15,273 nucleotides of DNA from VRUE01 sp050258095 (lineage in GTDB: Bacteria; Actinomycetota; Thermoleophilia; Solirubrobacterales; 70-9), in the NCBI GenBank assembly GCA_050258095.1, contig JBLMYD010000128.1, positions 1 through 15,273 on the forward strand, written 5' to 3'. Shown here piece after piece: positions 6,582 through 12,078 of the stretch. The notes below the pieces were generated by a model. It did no database searches. It was not told where the DNA came from and saw only the letters and a list, made by a program, of their open reading frames with translations. How positions within the stretch are numbered: position 1 is the first letter of the stretch; each line of letters begins with the position of its first letter. A program made the position numbers and the translations under genes.

Positions 6582-7897
6582 CTTACGACCTCCGAATTTG
6601 TCCATGCAGGCGGGCGGTCCCGTCCCGCTGGAATCAACTCCACCATAATTTCCGCATCGGCGTCAAGGGCGCCGTCATCCGCGCTTTCCCTGCGCAATGG
6701 CCATTTCCTGCCGAGCGCGGGTACGGCCAGGGCAACGATCCCGAGTACCCCGGCGCCGGCGACGAGAAACGTCGCGCGGGGGCTGAGCGCAGCCGCCACG
6801 GCGCCGCCGACGAGGTAGCCGATGCCCGGCATCGCCGCGCCGATCGACTCGAGCACGCTCATCACCCGCGCCTGCATCCCCGCCACCGTCAGCTCCTGCA
6901 CGGCGCTGACGGCGCTGACCCACTGCACGCCGTTGCCGGCGCCGCCGACGACCGAGGCGGCGCAGGCGACGGCCAGCGTCGGCGCCGCGGCCAGGCCGAG
7001 GTAGCCGGCACCGACCGCGACCGTGCTGAAGAAGATCAGCAGCGGCAGCGGCGTGCGCCGCAGGCGGGCGAAGACGAGGCTGCCGATGACCATCCCCGCG
7101 CCCCAGCTGCCCAGCAGCAGGCCGTAGCCGGAGTCGCTCGTGCCGAGCGTCTGCTTGGCGTAGATGACCTCGATCGGGATCACCGCGGCGAAGAAGACGA
7201 AGGCGGCGCCCTGGGCGATCAGCAGGCGCCGCAGGGTCGCGCGCTCGCGGATGTAGGCGATTCCGGCCCGGACGCGCTCGCGGACGAGGCCGGGATCCGG
7301 CTCGGCCCGGGGCAGGGAGCCGGCGGTGAGCAGGATCCAGGCGATCGCGTAGAACGAGGCGGCGTCGAGGAGGAGCGCGGTCTGCGCGCCGAAGCCGGCG
7401 ACGAGCGCGCCGGCGAGCGCGGGGCCGACGGCGGCGCCGCCGGTGAAGGCGACGTTGAGGATCGCGTTGCCCGAGCGCAGCTCGCCGGCCGGCTCGAGCA
7501 GCGCGGCGACGACCGCGCGGGTCAGCGAGCGGGCGGCGAGCGCGAGGGTGCCGTCGATCGTCGCCAGGAGGACGACGAGGCCGAGCGAGAAGTGGTCGCC
7601 CGCCGCGAGGGCGAGGGCGCCGAAGGCCGCCGCCTCGCCGCAGTAGAGCACCGGCAGGGCGAAGCGGGGCGGGGGCTGCTCGGCCCGGGCGACGAGCAGC
7701 GGCGCGAGCAAAGCCGGCAGGAAGCGGGTGCCGAGGAAGAGGGCGGAGGTCGCCATCGCGCTCCCCGTGCGGTCGAAGACGAGCACCGCCAGGGCGACGA
7801 TCCCCATCCAGTCGCCCAGCTCGTTGACGGCATAGCTGGTCGCCAGGCGCCGGAATTGCGGCCTTTTCAGGGGGTCTCTCAGGCGTGGACTACGCAT
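6578..7897 (-). CDS. Major facilitator superfamily exporter (MFS_3, EntS-like)
   Basis: A 439-aa membrane protein with about 12 predicted helices. The start RDPLKRPQFRRLATSYAVNELGDWMGIVALAVLVFDRTGSAMATSALFL is typical of the EntS/transmembrane secretion effector branch of MFS transporters, which use the proton gradient to export small molecules. Other helices include FALPVLYCGEAAAFGALAL, FTGGAAVGPALAGALVAGFG and GYLVGGAVAAALS. The C-terminal ~35 residues are hydrophilic and acidic. ATG at 7897 is the only good start, with a weak ribosome site. Its stop overlaps the oppA TTG as TTGA, making it the first gene of the peptide-transporter operon. It may export a compound linked to what the Opp system imports. 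Substrate unknown. Confidence 0.88.
   Translation of the reverse strand: MRSPRLRDPLKRPQFRRLATSYAVNELGDWMGIVALAVLVFDRTGSAMATSALFLGTRFLPALLAPLLVARAEQPPPRFALPVLYCGEAAAFGALALAAGDHFSLGLVVLLATIDGTLALAARSLTRAVVAALLEPAGELRSGNAILNVAFTGGAAVGPALAGALVAGFGAQTALLLDAASFYAIAWILLTAGSLPRAEPDPGLVRERVRAGIAYIRERATLRRLLIAQGAAFVFFAAVIPIEVIYAKQTLGTSDSGYGLLLGSWGAGMVIGSLVFARLRRTPLPLLIFFSTVAVGAGYLGLAAAPTLAVACAASVVGGAGNGVQWVSAVSAVQELTVAGMQARVMSVLESIGAAMPGIGYLVGGAVAAALSPRATFLVAGAGVLGIVALAVPALGRKWPLRRESADDGALDADAEIMVELIPAGRDRPPAWTNSEVVS
6588..6593 (-). promoter_or_regulatory. Ribosome binding site deciding the oppA TTG start
   Basis: The minus strand reads GGAGGT, a near-perfect anti-16S match, followed by six bases and then TTG at 6581-6579. 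It lies inside the last codons of the MFS gene. It is the clearest ribosome site in the operon and fits the high expression expected for a binding protein. Confidence 0.8.
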
Positions 7898-7915
7898 TCG
7901 TGGCCGGATGGACTA

Positions 7916-7956
7916 CTGCATTTATGCACAAGTTTTCCTGCAGATGCACAACTTTT
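7916..7956. repeat. Tandem imperfect ~20-bp direct repeat upstream of the MFS gene
   Basis: ATGCACAAGTTTT at 7924-7936 recurs as ATGCACAACTTTT at 7944-7956 (12 of 13 identical), exactly 20 bp apart, and each copy is preceded by CTGCA (7916-7920 and 7938-7942). The first copy also overlaps a TGCAT-TT-ATGCA palindrome (7917-7928). A 20-bp period puts both copies on the same helix face, as expected for a dimeric regulator. They lie 19-59 bp before the MFS start. Confidence 0.6.
7921..7951 (-). promoter_or_regulatory. Candidate promoter of the MFS-opp-ligase operon
   Basis: On the minus strand, TTGTGC (7951-7946) and CATAAA (7926-7921) form a weak -35/-10 pair with a long 19-nt spacer, about 23 nt before the ATG at 7897. 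Both boxes fall within the tandem repeats, so a protein bound there would control this promoter. The match to consensus is partial. Confidence 0.3.
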
Positions 7957-7974
7957 GGGCAACCTGTGCTACAA

Positions 7975-8028
7975 ATCTGACAGGCAATTGACGAGTTTCA
8001 GATCGCCTTGCGCAATCTGAGGGTTTTT
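7975..8028 (+). promoter_or_regulatory. Three-arm alternative pairing with a T-run (attenuator-like)
   Basis: ATCTGA (7975-7980), TCAGAT (7998-8003) and ATCTGA (8015-8020) can form two mutually exclusive hairpins. The 2-3 pairing can be extended by three bases (CGC/GCG) with a two-base bulge and is followed by GGGTTTTT (8021-8028), resembling a terminator with an antiterminator option. The same stretch holds TTGACG (7988-7993), 17 nt before a weak CGCAAT, so it could instead be a promoter. Speculative. Confidence 0.25.
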
Positions 8029-8080
8029 CAACAAGCGAAGGGAATAGGGACAATGGGCTTCCATCACTAGGATCTTTCAC

Positions 8081-8144
8081 CGACGAGCGGCTCCTTTGCT
8101 CGTCGACCGTCTTTACGAAGGGCGTCCCGGTGGGGCGCCCTTCG
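8081..8144 (+). terminator. Two adjacent GC-rich hairpins in the HD-GYP upstream region
   Basis: The first hairpin is CGACGAGC (8081-8088) paired with GCTCGTCG (8098-8105), with a 9-nt loop. The second is CGAAGGGCG (8116-8124) paired with CGCCCTTCG (8136-8144), extended by a U-G pair and three more pairs to a 3-nt loop, about 13 bp in RNA. It is followed by a weak CTGCTTTC. They lie between divergent genes, so a rightward transcript would be a leader or a separate small RNA. No known RNA family is recognised. Confidence 0.45.
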
Positions 8145-8227
8145 CTGCTTTCGGGGTGCCCTTCCAGACCCCTTGATCTGCGGCGAAAGCCGTGTTTGGG
8201 CGCCGCCTGGCAATGCGGCCATATCGC

Positions 8228-8256
8228 TTGCGGCGACCCGCAGCTCTCGCTACCGT
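8228..8256 (+). promoter_or_regulatory. Candidate promoter of the HD-GYP gene
   Basis: TTGCGG (8228-8233), a 17-nt spacer and TACCGT (8251-8256) fit the loose TTGnnn-N17-TAnnnT pattern of actinobacterial housekeeping promoters. They would give a leader of about 130 nt before the ATG at 8393. The stretch 8145-8392 otherwise shows nothing I recognise. Confidence 0.3.
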
Positions 8257-8392
8257 GAACGGTCCGAAATTTCAAGTTGCGTTCGTCGCAAGCCAGTCGA
8301 CCGGACGCAGGGAACGGGCCCCGGCCCATGAACATGTCTATGGGGCGACGGACCCGCACCCTTCGTCGGTCCTGCTCCCCAAACAACGCCAA

Positions 8393-9796
8393 ATGGCCGA
8401 AAAGCGTCCAACCCGCCTTGCAATCGCCGTCGTCTTCGCGGCGCTCGTCGCGACCGTCGCGCTTGCCGTCTGGACCGCGCCCGAGTGCAACTGGGACCTG
8501 GCGCTGTTCGGCGTCCTGCTCGCCTTCTCGGTCTTCGGCTACCTGACCGCCGTCTCGACCGAATCGAAGGTCAAGGTCTCGGGCACCTTCCTCGCCCTCG
8601 TCCTGGCGATGGTCTTCCTCGGCGGCACGCCGGCTGCCCTGATCGGCGTCTCGGCGATGCTGGTCGGCTGGGTCGCCCGCTGGCGGGACGAGCCCCACTA
8701 CCTGCTCAACAACGTCCTCACCTACGCGGCCTTCCCCCTGCTCGGCGGCCTCGCCTTCCGCGACGCGGTCTCCGCGCTCGGCCTGACGGCGTCGGACCCG
8801 TCCTTCTACCTGCTCGTCTTCGCTCTCTTCCAGTTCGCCCTGGCGGTCAACTTCGTGATGATCGCCAGCTACGGCTGCTACGTCGAGCGGGTCACCTTCG
8901 CCTCGAAGCTGCGCGTGCTGCCGCCGGTCCTGCCGTCGGAGTTCGCCAGCGCGATGCTCGCCGTCGCCGTCGCCTTCATCTACCACATGATCGGCATCGC
9001 GGCGATCGCCCTCTTCGGCGTCGTCCTGATCACCTTCCAGTACCTGCTGGGGCAGCTGCTGCTCTCCCAGCAGCGGGCGCTCGAGCTGGAGCGGCGCAGC
9101 AAGCAGCTCGCCAGCTTCCAGGTCGGCGTCTTGAGCGCGATGCTGCGCACGCTCGACCTGCGGGACCAGATGACGGCCCGGCACTCGGCCGCGGTCGCCC
9201 GCTACTCGCGCGCGATCGCGCAGCGAGCCGGCCTCTCGCGTCAGGAGGAGGAGCTGGTCCATATCGCGGCCCTGTTGCACGACATCGGCAAGTTCATACT
9301 TCCTGACCGGATCCTGAAGGCGAACGTTCCGCTCACGGACGAGGATTGGATGCTTATTAGGAGGCATCCGCAGCAGGGCGCCCGCGTCGTCTCCTCGCTC
9401 GACGGGTATGGGCCGGTGGCGGACATCATCCTCGCCCACCACGAGCGGATCGACGGCCAGGGCTACCCGCGCGGCCTAATCGGCGACGAGATCCCGGAGC
9501 TGGCGCGGATCATCTCGGTTGCCGACACCTACGACGTGATGACGGCACGCGACTCCTACCGCACGCCGATCTCCCCCCACGAGGCGATGCAGGAGCTGCG
9601 CCGGGTCGCCGGCAAACAGCTCGACGCGCGCTTCGTCGAGATCTTCATCGAGCTGCTAGAGGGCAGGGACGTGTCCTTCCAGCACGGCGAGGCGGCCGAC
9701 TTCGAGAAAGAGCTCGAACTCGAGGCTCGCGTCGAAGAGGCCGCCAGCCCGTTCGCCGACGCCAACCGCTTCGGCGTCCCCACCCCGGTCGGCTGA
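8393..9796 (+). CDS. Membrane-anchored HD-GYP domain protein (probable cyclic-di-GMP phosphodiesterase)
   Basis: A 467-aa protein. Residues ~8-225 form about seven hydrophobic helices, a membrane sensor module. A short charged linker (LELERRSKQLASFQ) follows, then a full HD-GYP domain. Metal and signature residues are visible: TARHSAAVARYS, HD at 296-297 in LLHDIGK, RRHPQQG, HHE at 349-351, GYP at 357-359 and ISVADTYDVMTA. HD-GYP proteins hydrolyse cyclic di-GMP or related dinucleotides. ATG at 8393 is chosen because helix 1 begins shortly after it and the reading frame upstream (to 8192) does not look like coding sequence. There is no clear ribosome site. It reads divergently from the MFS operon. 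The ~45 residues after the HD-GYP core are acidic and end AASPFADANRFGVPTPVG. Confidence 0.9.
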   Translation: MAEKRPTRLAIAVVFAALVATVALAVWTAPECNWDLALFGVLLAFSVFGYLTAVSTESKVKVSGTFLALVLAMVFLGGTPAALIGVSAMLVGWVARWRDEPHYLLNNVLTYAAFPLLGGLAFRDAVSALGLTASDPSFYLLVFALFQFALAVNFVMIASYGCYVERVTFASKLRVLPPVLPSEFASAMLAVAVAFIYHMIGIAAIALFGVVLITFQYLLGQLLLSQQRALELERRSKQLASFQVGVLSAMLRTLDLRDQMTARHSAAVARYSRAIAQRAGLSRQEEELVHIAALLHDIGKFILPDRILKANVPLTDEDWMLIRRHPQQGARVVSSLDGYGPVADIILAHHERIDGQGYPRGLIGDEIPELARIISVADTYDVMTARDSYRTPISPHEAMQELRRVAGKQLDARFVEIFIELLEGRDVSFQHGEAADFEKELELEARVEEAASPFADANRFGVPTPVG

Positions 9797-9804
9797 TCCC
9801 CCGG

Positions 9805-9854
9805 GACGTGCCTCCGGTTCGGGGCCCCTATGGGTACTCAACTGGCGGCACGTC
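9805..9854. repeat. 8-bp inverted repeat between the HD-GYP and dehydrogenase genes
   Basis: GACGTGCC (9805-9812) is perfectly complementary to GGCACGTC (9847-9854), 34 bp apart, with GGGGCCCC between them. It sits just before the dehydrogenase start at 9872. It could be an operator for two protein half-sites or a weak hairpin. Short GC-rich repeats like this can arise by chance. Confidence 0.3.
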
Positions 9855-9871
9855 AGTTACCGTTCCGCGCG

Positions 9872-10906
9872 ATGCGCGCCGTCACCTTTCAGACGCCGGG
9901 CGAGGTCCGGGTCGAGGAGAAGCCCGATCCCGAGCTGGGAGCGACGGACGACGCGCTGGTCCGCGTCGAGGCGAGCGGCATCTGCGGCTCGGACCTGCAC
10001 ATCTTCCACGGGCGGGTGCCGGTCGAGCAGGGGTTCACGATCGGGCACGAGTTCGTCGGCACGGTCCTCGCGGCGGGGGACGGCGTCGAGCGGGTCGCCG
10101 TCGGCGACCGCGTGCTCGGCTGCTTCCATACGGCCTGCGCCACCTGCGTCGCCTGCCTGCGCGGCGACTATCACCGCTGCGAGCACGGGCAGACCTTCGG
10201 CCACGGCTCGCACCTCGGCGACCTGCAGGGCGCGCAGGCCGAGCTGCTGCTGGTGCCGCGCGCGAACCTGACCCTGCGCCGCGTGCCGGAGGGGATGAGC
10301 GACGATGTCGCCCTCTTCGCCGGCGACGTGCTGGGGACCGGCTTCCACTCGGTCGTCCACGCCGGGATGCGCCCCGGCGACACGGTGGCCGTGCTCGGGC
10401 TCGGCCCGGTCGGCCTCTGCGCCGTGCAGGCGGCGCTGGCGGGCGGGGCGACGCGGGTCTTCGCGATCGACTCAGTCGAGGCGCGGCTGGCGATGGCGGG
10501 CGAGTTCGGCGCCGTGCCCGTCCACCTCACCGAGGAGGAGCCGAAGAAGGCGGTGCGGGCGGCGACCGAGGGCCGCGGCGTCGACGTCGTCATCGACGCG
10601 GTCGGCGACCCGGGGCCGCTGGCGATGGCCGTCAGCCTCTGCCGCGACGCCGGCACCGTCTCCGGGATCGGCGCCTACGCCGGCAAGGGCGACGTCCCGC
10701 TCGGCCTCGCCTGGCTCAAGGGCCTGACGCTGCGCCTCGGCCTCGCCAACGTGATCGCCCACGTCGACCGCGTCCTCGCCCTGATCGAGGCCGGCAAGCT
10801 CGACCCCTCGCCGCTCGTCACCCACCACATGAAGCTGGACGAGGCCGCGGACGCCTACGCGCTCTACGACCAGCGCGAGGCGCTGAAGATCGTCCTCACG
10901 CCGTAG
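9872..10906 (+). CDS. Zinc-dependent alcohol dehydrogenase (medium-chain dehydrogenase/reductase)
   Basis: A 344-aa oxidoreductase acting on alcohol/aldehyde or polyol pairs. Catalytic zinc ligands are Cys38 (GICGSDLH) and His59-Glu60 (GHEFVG). The structural zinc lobe is complete, with Cys89, Cys92, Cys95 and Cys103. The Rossmann motif GLGPVG is at 176-181, and Asp200 at the end of the second strand (FAIDSVEARL) favours NAD over NADP. ATG at 9872 begins the usual MRAVTFQTPGEVRVEE; an in-frame ATG at 9830 would add 14 residues not typical of the family. It follows the HD-GYP gene by 75 bp on the same strand and is followed by a strong hairpin. Substrate cannot be deduced; threonine/sorbitol-type and formaldehyde-type enzymes share these motifs. 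Confidence 0.92.
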   Translation: MRAVTFQTPGEVRVEEKPDPELGATDDALVRVEASGICGSDLHIFHGRVPVEQGFTIGHEFVGTVLAAGDGVERVAVGDRVLGCFHTACATCVACLRGDYHRCEHGQTFGHGSHLGDLQGAQAELLLVPRANLTLRRVPEGMSDDVALFAGDVLGTGFHSVVHAGMRPGDTVAVLGLGPVGLCAVQAALAGGATRVFAIDSVEARLAMAGEFGAVPVHLTEEEPKKAVRAATEGRGVDVVIDAVGDPGPLAMAVSLCRDAGTVSGIGAYAGKGDVPLGLAWLKGLTLRLGLANVIAHVDRVLALIEAGKLDPSPLVTHHMKLDEAADAYALYDQREALKIVLTP

Positions 10907-10925
10907 CCCGGACTCGTCACCCCAG

Positions 10926-10979
10926 CCCGGGTGCAACGCATTTGGCGTGTTATGGACGCCCAATGCGTTGCACCCGCGG
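10926..10979 (+). terminator. Long hairpin after the dehydrogenase gene
   Basis: Positions 10928-10942 pair perfectly with 10962-10976 (15 bp). After one mismatch (10943/10961) GGCGT pairs with ACGCC, leaving a 7-nt loop; a few outer G-C pairs may extend it. It begins ~20 nt after the dehydrogenase stop and ends ~16 nt before the pterin dehydratase start. No T-run follows. It probably separates the two transcription units. Its form recalls the hairpin at 16-93. Confidence 0.6.
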
Positions 10980-10994
10980 GATGGCCCTGCCAGC

Positions 10995-11291
10995 ATGTCG
11001 CCGATGGCGCTCTTGGACGACGCGGAGATCGAAGCGGGGCTCGCGGGCCTCGACGGTTGGGAGCGCGCGGGCGAGGTGATCGCCAAGACGTTCGGCTGCG
11101 GCGACTTCGTCGGCTCGGTGAGTTTCGTCGACAGCCTGGTCGAGCCGGCCGAGGCGATGGGCCACCACCCCGACGTCGCGATCGCCTGGGACAAGGTCAC
11201 GGTGACGATCTCCACTCACTCGGAGGGCGGCCTCACCGCGGCCGACTTCGCGCTGGCCGGGAAGGTCGACGCCCTATCGCCGACGAGCTGA
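10995..11291 (+). CDS. phhB: Pterin-4a-carbinolamine dehydratase
   Basis: A 98-aa enzyme of the PCD/DCoH family that dehydrates 4a-hydroxytetrahydropterin, recycling the pterin cofactor of aromatic amino-acid hydroxylases. In bacteria lacking those enzymes it is often linked to other pterin chemistry. The family signature is complete: Glu53, His57-His58-Pro59, Trp65, His75 and Asp84 in the expected spacing (EAMGHHPDVAIAWDKVTVTISTH...AAD). Length is normal. ATG at 10995 is taken; ATG at 11004 is an equally good possibility. It is the first gene of a compact plus-strand operon, and its stop overlaps the probable start of the next gene. No hydroxylase gene is in the window. Confidence 0.9.
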   Translation: MSPMALLDDAEIEAGLAGLDGWERAGEVIAKTFGCGDFVGSVSFVDSLVEPAEAMGHHPDVAIAWDKVTVTISTHSEGGLTAADFALAGKVDALSPTS

Positions 11292-11689
11292 GAATCGACG
11301 CGCGCCTCTCGATCCCGCTGGCCGAGGTCGAGCTGCGGGCGAGCCGCTCCTCCGGGCCGGGCGGGCAGCACGCGAACGTGACCGCGTCGCGGGTGGAAGC
11401 GGTGTTCGACGTCGAGGCGTCGCAGACGCTCGACGAGGCGCAGAAGGACCGGCTGGTGGCGCGGGCCGGGCCGGTGGTGACGGCGGTCTCCCAGGACGCG
11501 CGCGGGCAGGCGCGCAACCGCGAGCTGGCGCTGGACCGCCTGGCGGAGAAGATCGCCGCCGGCCTGGCCGAGCCGCGGCGCCGCCGCCCGACGCGGCCGA
11601 CCCGCGCCTCGCGCGAGCGGCGCCTGGAAGAGAAGCGGCGCGCCGGCGAACGCAAGCGGGCACGGCGCCGCCCGACGGGCGATTATTGA
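11288..11689 (+). CDS. arfB: ArfB/YaeJ-type peptidyl-tRNA hydrolase (ribosome rescue factor)
   Basis: About 133 aa, the single-domain class I release-factor-like hydrolase that frees stalled ribosomes. The catalytic GGQ is at residues 25-27 in RSSGPGGQHANVTASRVEAVFDV, followed by the usual C-terminal basic tail (RRRRPTRPTRASRERRLEEKRRAGERKRARRR) that enters the empty mRNA channel. No ATG, GTG or TTG in this frame lies near the expected N-terminus. The best candidate is CTG at 11288, which overlaps the phhB stop as CTGA and yields the family-like LRIDARLSIPLAEVELRAS. The next in-frame GTG is beyond GGQ and would destroy function. Family certain; start uncertain. Confidence 0.85.
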   Translation: MRIDARLSIPLAEVELRASRSSGPGGQHANVTASRVEAVFDVEASQTLDEAQKDRLVARAGPVVTAVSQDARGQARNRELALDRLAEKIAAGLAEPRRRRPTRPTRASRERRLEEKRRAGERKRARRRPTGDY

Positions 11690-11693
11690 GGCG

Positions 11694-12041
11694 ATGGCGA
11701 AGCGCAAGAAGCGGCCTCCTCGCCGAAAGGCGCCGACGGTCGAGTACGTCGACGAGGAGGGCAACAAGCTCGTCTTGCGCGAGACCCTGAGTCGCGGCAC
11801 GATCGCGAAGCTGGAAGCGGGCCCGGCAACCGCGGCGACCACCCGGGACGACGCCTGGCGCCGCCGCTCGGAGCTGCTCTTCGAGCGCCTCGCCGTCAGC
11901 TGGGAGATCGCCGGCCTGCCCCTAACCGACCAGAAGATGCTCCTCGGCCGCTACCGCATGGCCGACCCCGACACCCAGCGCTGGGTCCGCGCCACGATCG
12001 ACGAGCACCTGCGCCGCCATATGCCTGAGCTTGCGGAATAA
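11694..12041 (+). CDS. Small basic hypothetical protein
   Basis: A 115-aa protein I do not recognise. It opens with a lysine/arginine-rich stretch (MAKRKKRPPRRKA), then a short strand-like segment (VEYVDEEGNKLVLRETLSRGT), then a mostly helical half with several tryptophans (WRRRSELLFERLAVSWEIAGLPLTDQKMLLGRYRMADPDTQRWVRATIDEHLRRH). No membrane helix or signal peptide is seen. It starts 4 nt after the arfB stop with GAGG just before the ATG, so it belongs to the phhB-arfB operon. The basic N-terminus suggests nucleic-acid or ribosome contact, but that is a guess. Confidence 0.75.
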   Translation: MAKRKKRPPRRKAPTVEYVDEEGNKLVLRETLSRGTIAKLEAGPATAATTRDDAWRRRSELLFERLAVSWEIAGLPLTDQKMLLGRYRMADPDTQRWVRATIDEHLRRHMPELAE

Positions 12042-12044
12042 ACC

Positions 12045-12077
12045 TTGTCGTCATTTTTCGCGGTAAAATGACGGCGA
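12045..12077 (+). promoter_or_regulatory. Palindromic operator/promoter of the AAA ATPase gene
   Basis: CGTCATTTT (12049-12057) and AAAATGACG (12065-12073) form a perfect 9-bp inverted repeat with a 7-nt spacer; allowing wobble pairs it spans 12045-12077. The right arm contains TAAAAT (12064-12069), a good -10 box ending 9 nt before the ATG at 12079, so transcription would start at or next to the start codon. No clear -35 is present. A repressor binding the palindrome would cover the -10. Confidence 0.5.
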
Positions 12078-12078
12078 C

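Noticed and set aside
7960..8390. Cyclic-di-GMP riboswitch before the HD-GYP gene
   Set aside because: The conserved elements of GEMM-type aptamers as I know them are not visible; only generic hairpins are seen.
8192..8392. Upstream extension of the HD-GYP protein by 67 residues
   Set aside because: The extension has no membrane or domain character and its bases look non-coding; helix 1 begins soon after the ATG at 8393.
7922..9442. 506-codon minus-strand frame opposite the HD-GYP gene
   Set aside because: Low-complexity Glu/Arg/Asp-rich translation; the plus strand has a complete HD-GYP protein.
9808..11079. Long plus-strand frame overlapping the dehydrogenase
   Set aside because: Arg/Gly-rich shifted frame of the dehydrogenase gene, which has all zinc and Rossmann motifs in its own frame.
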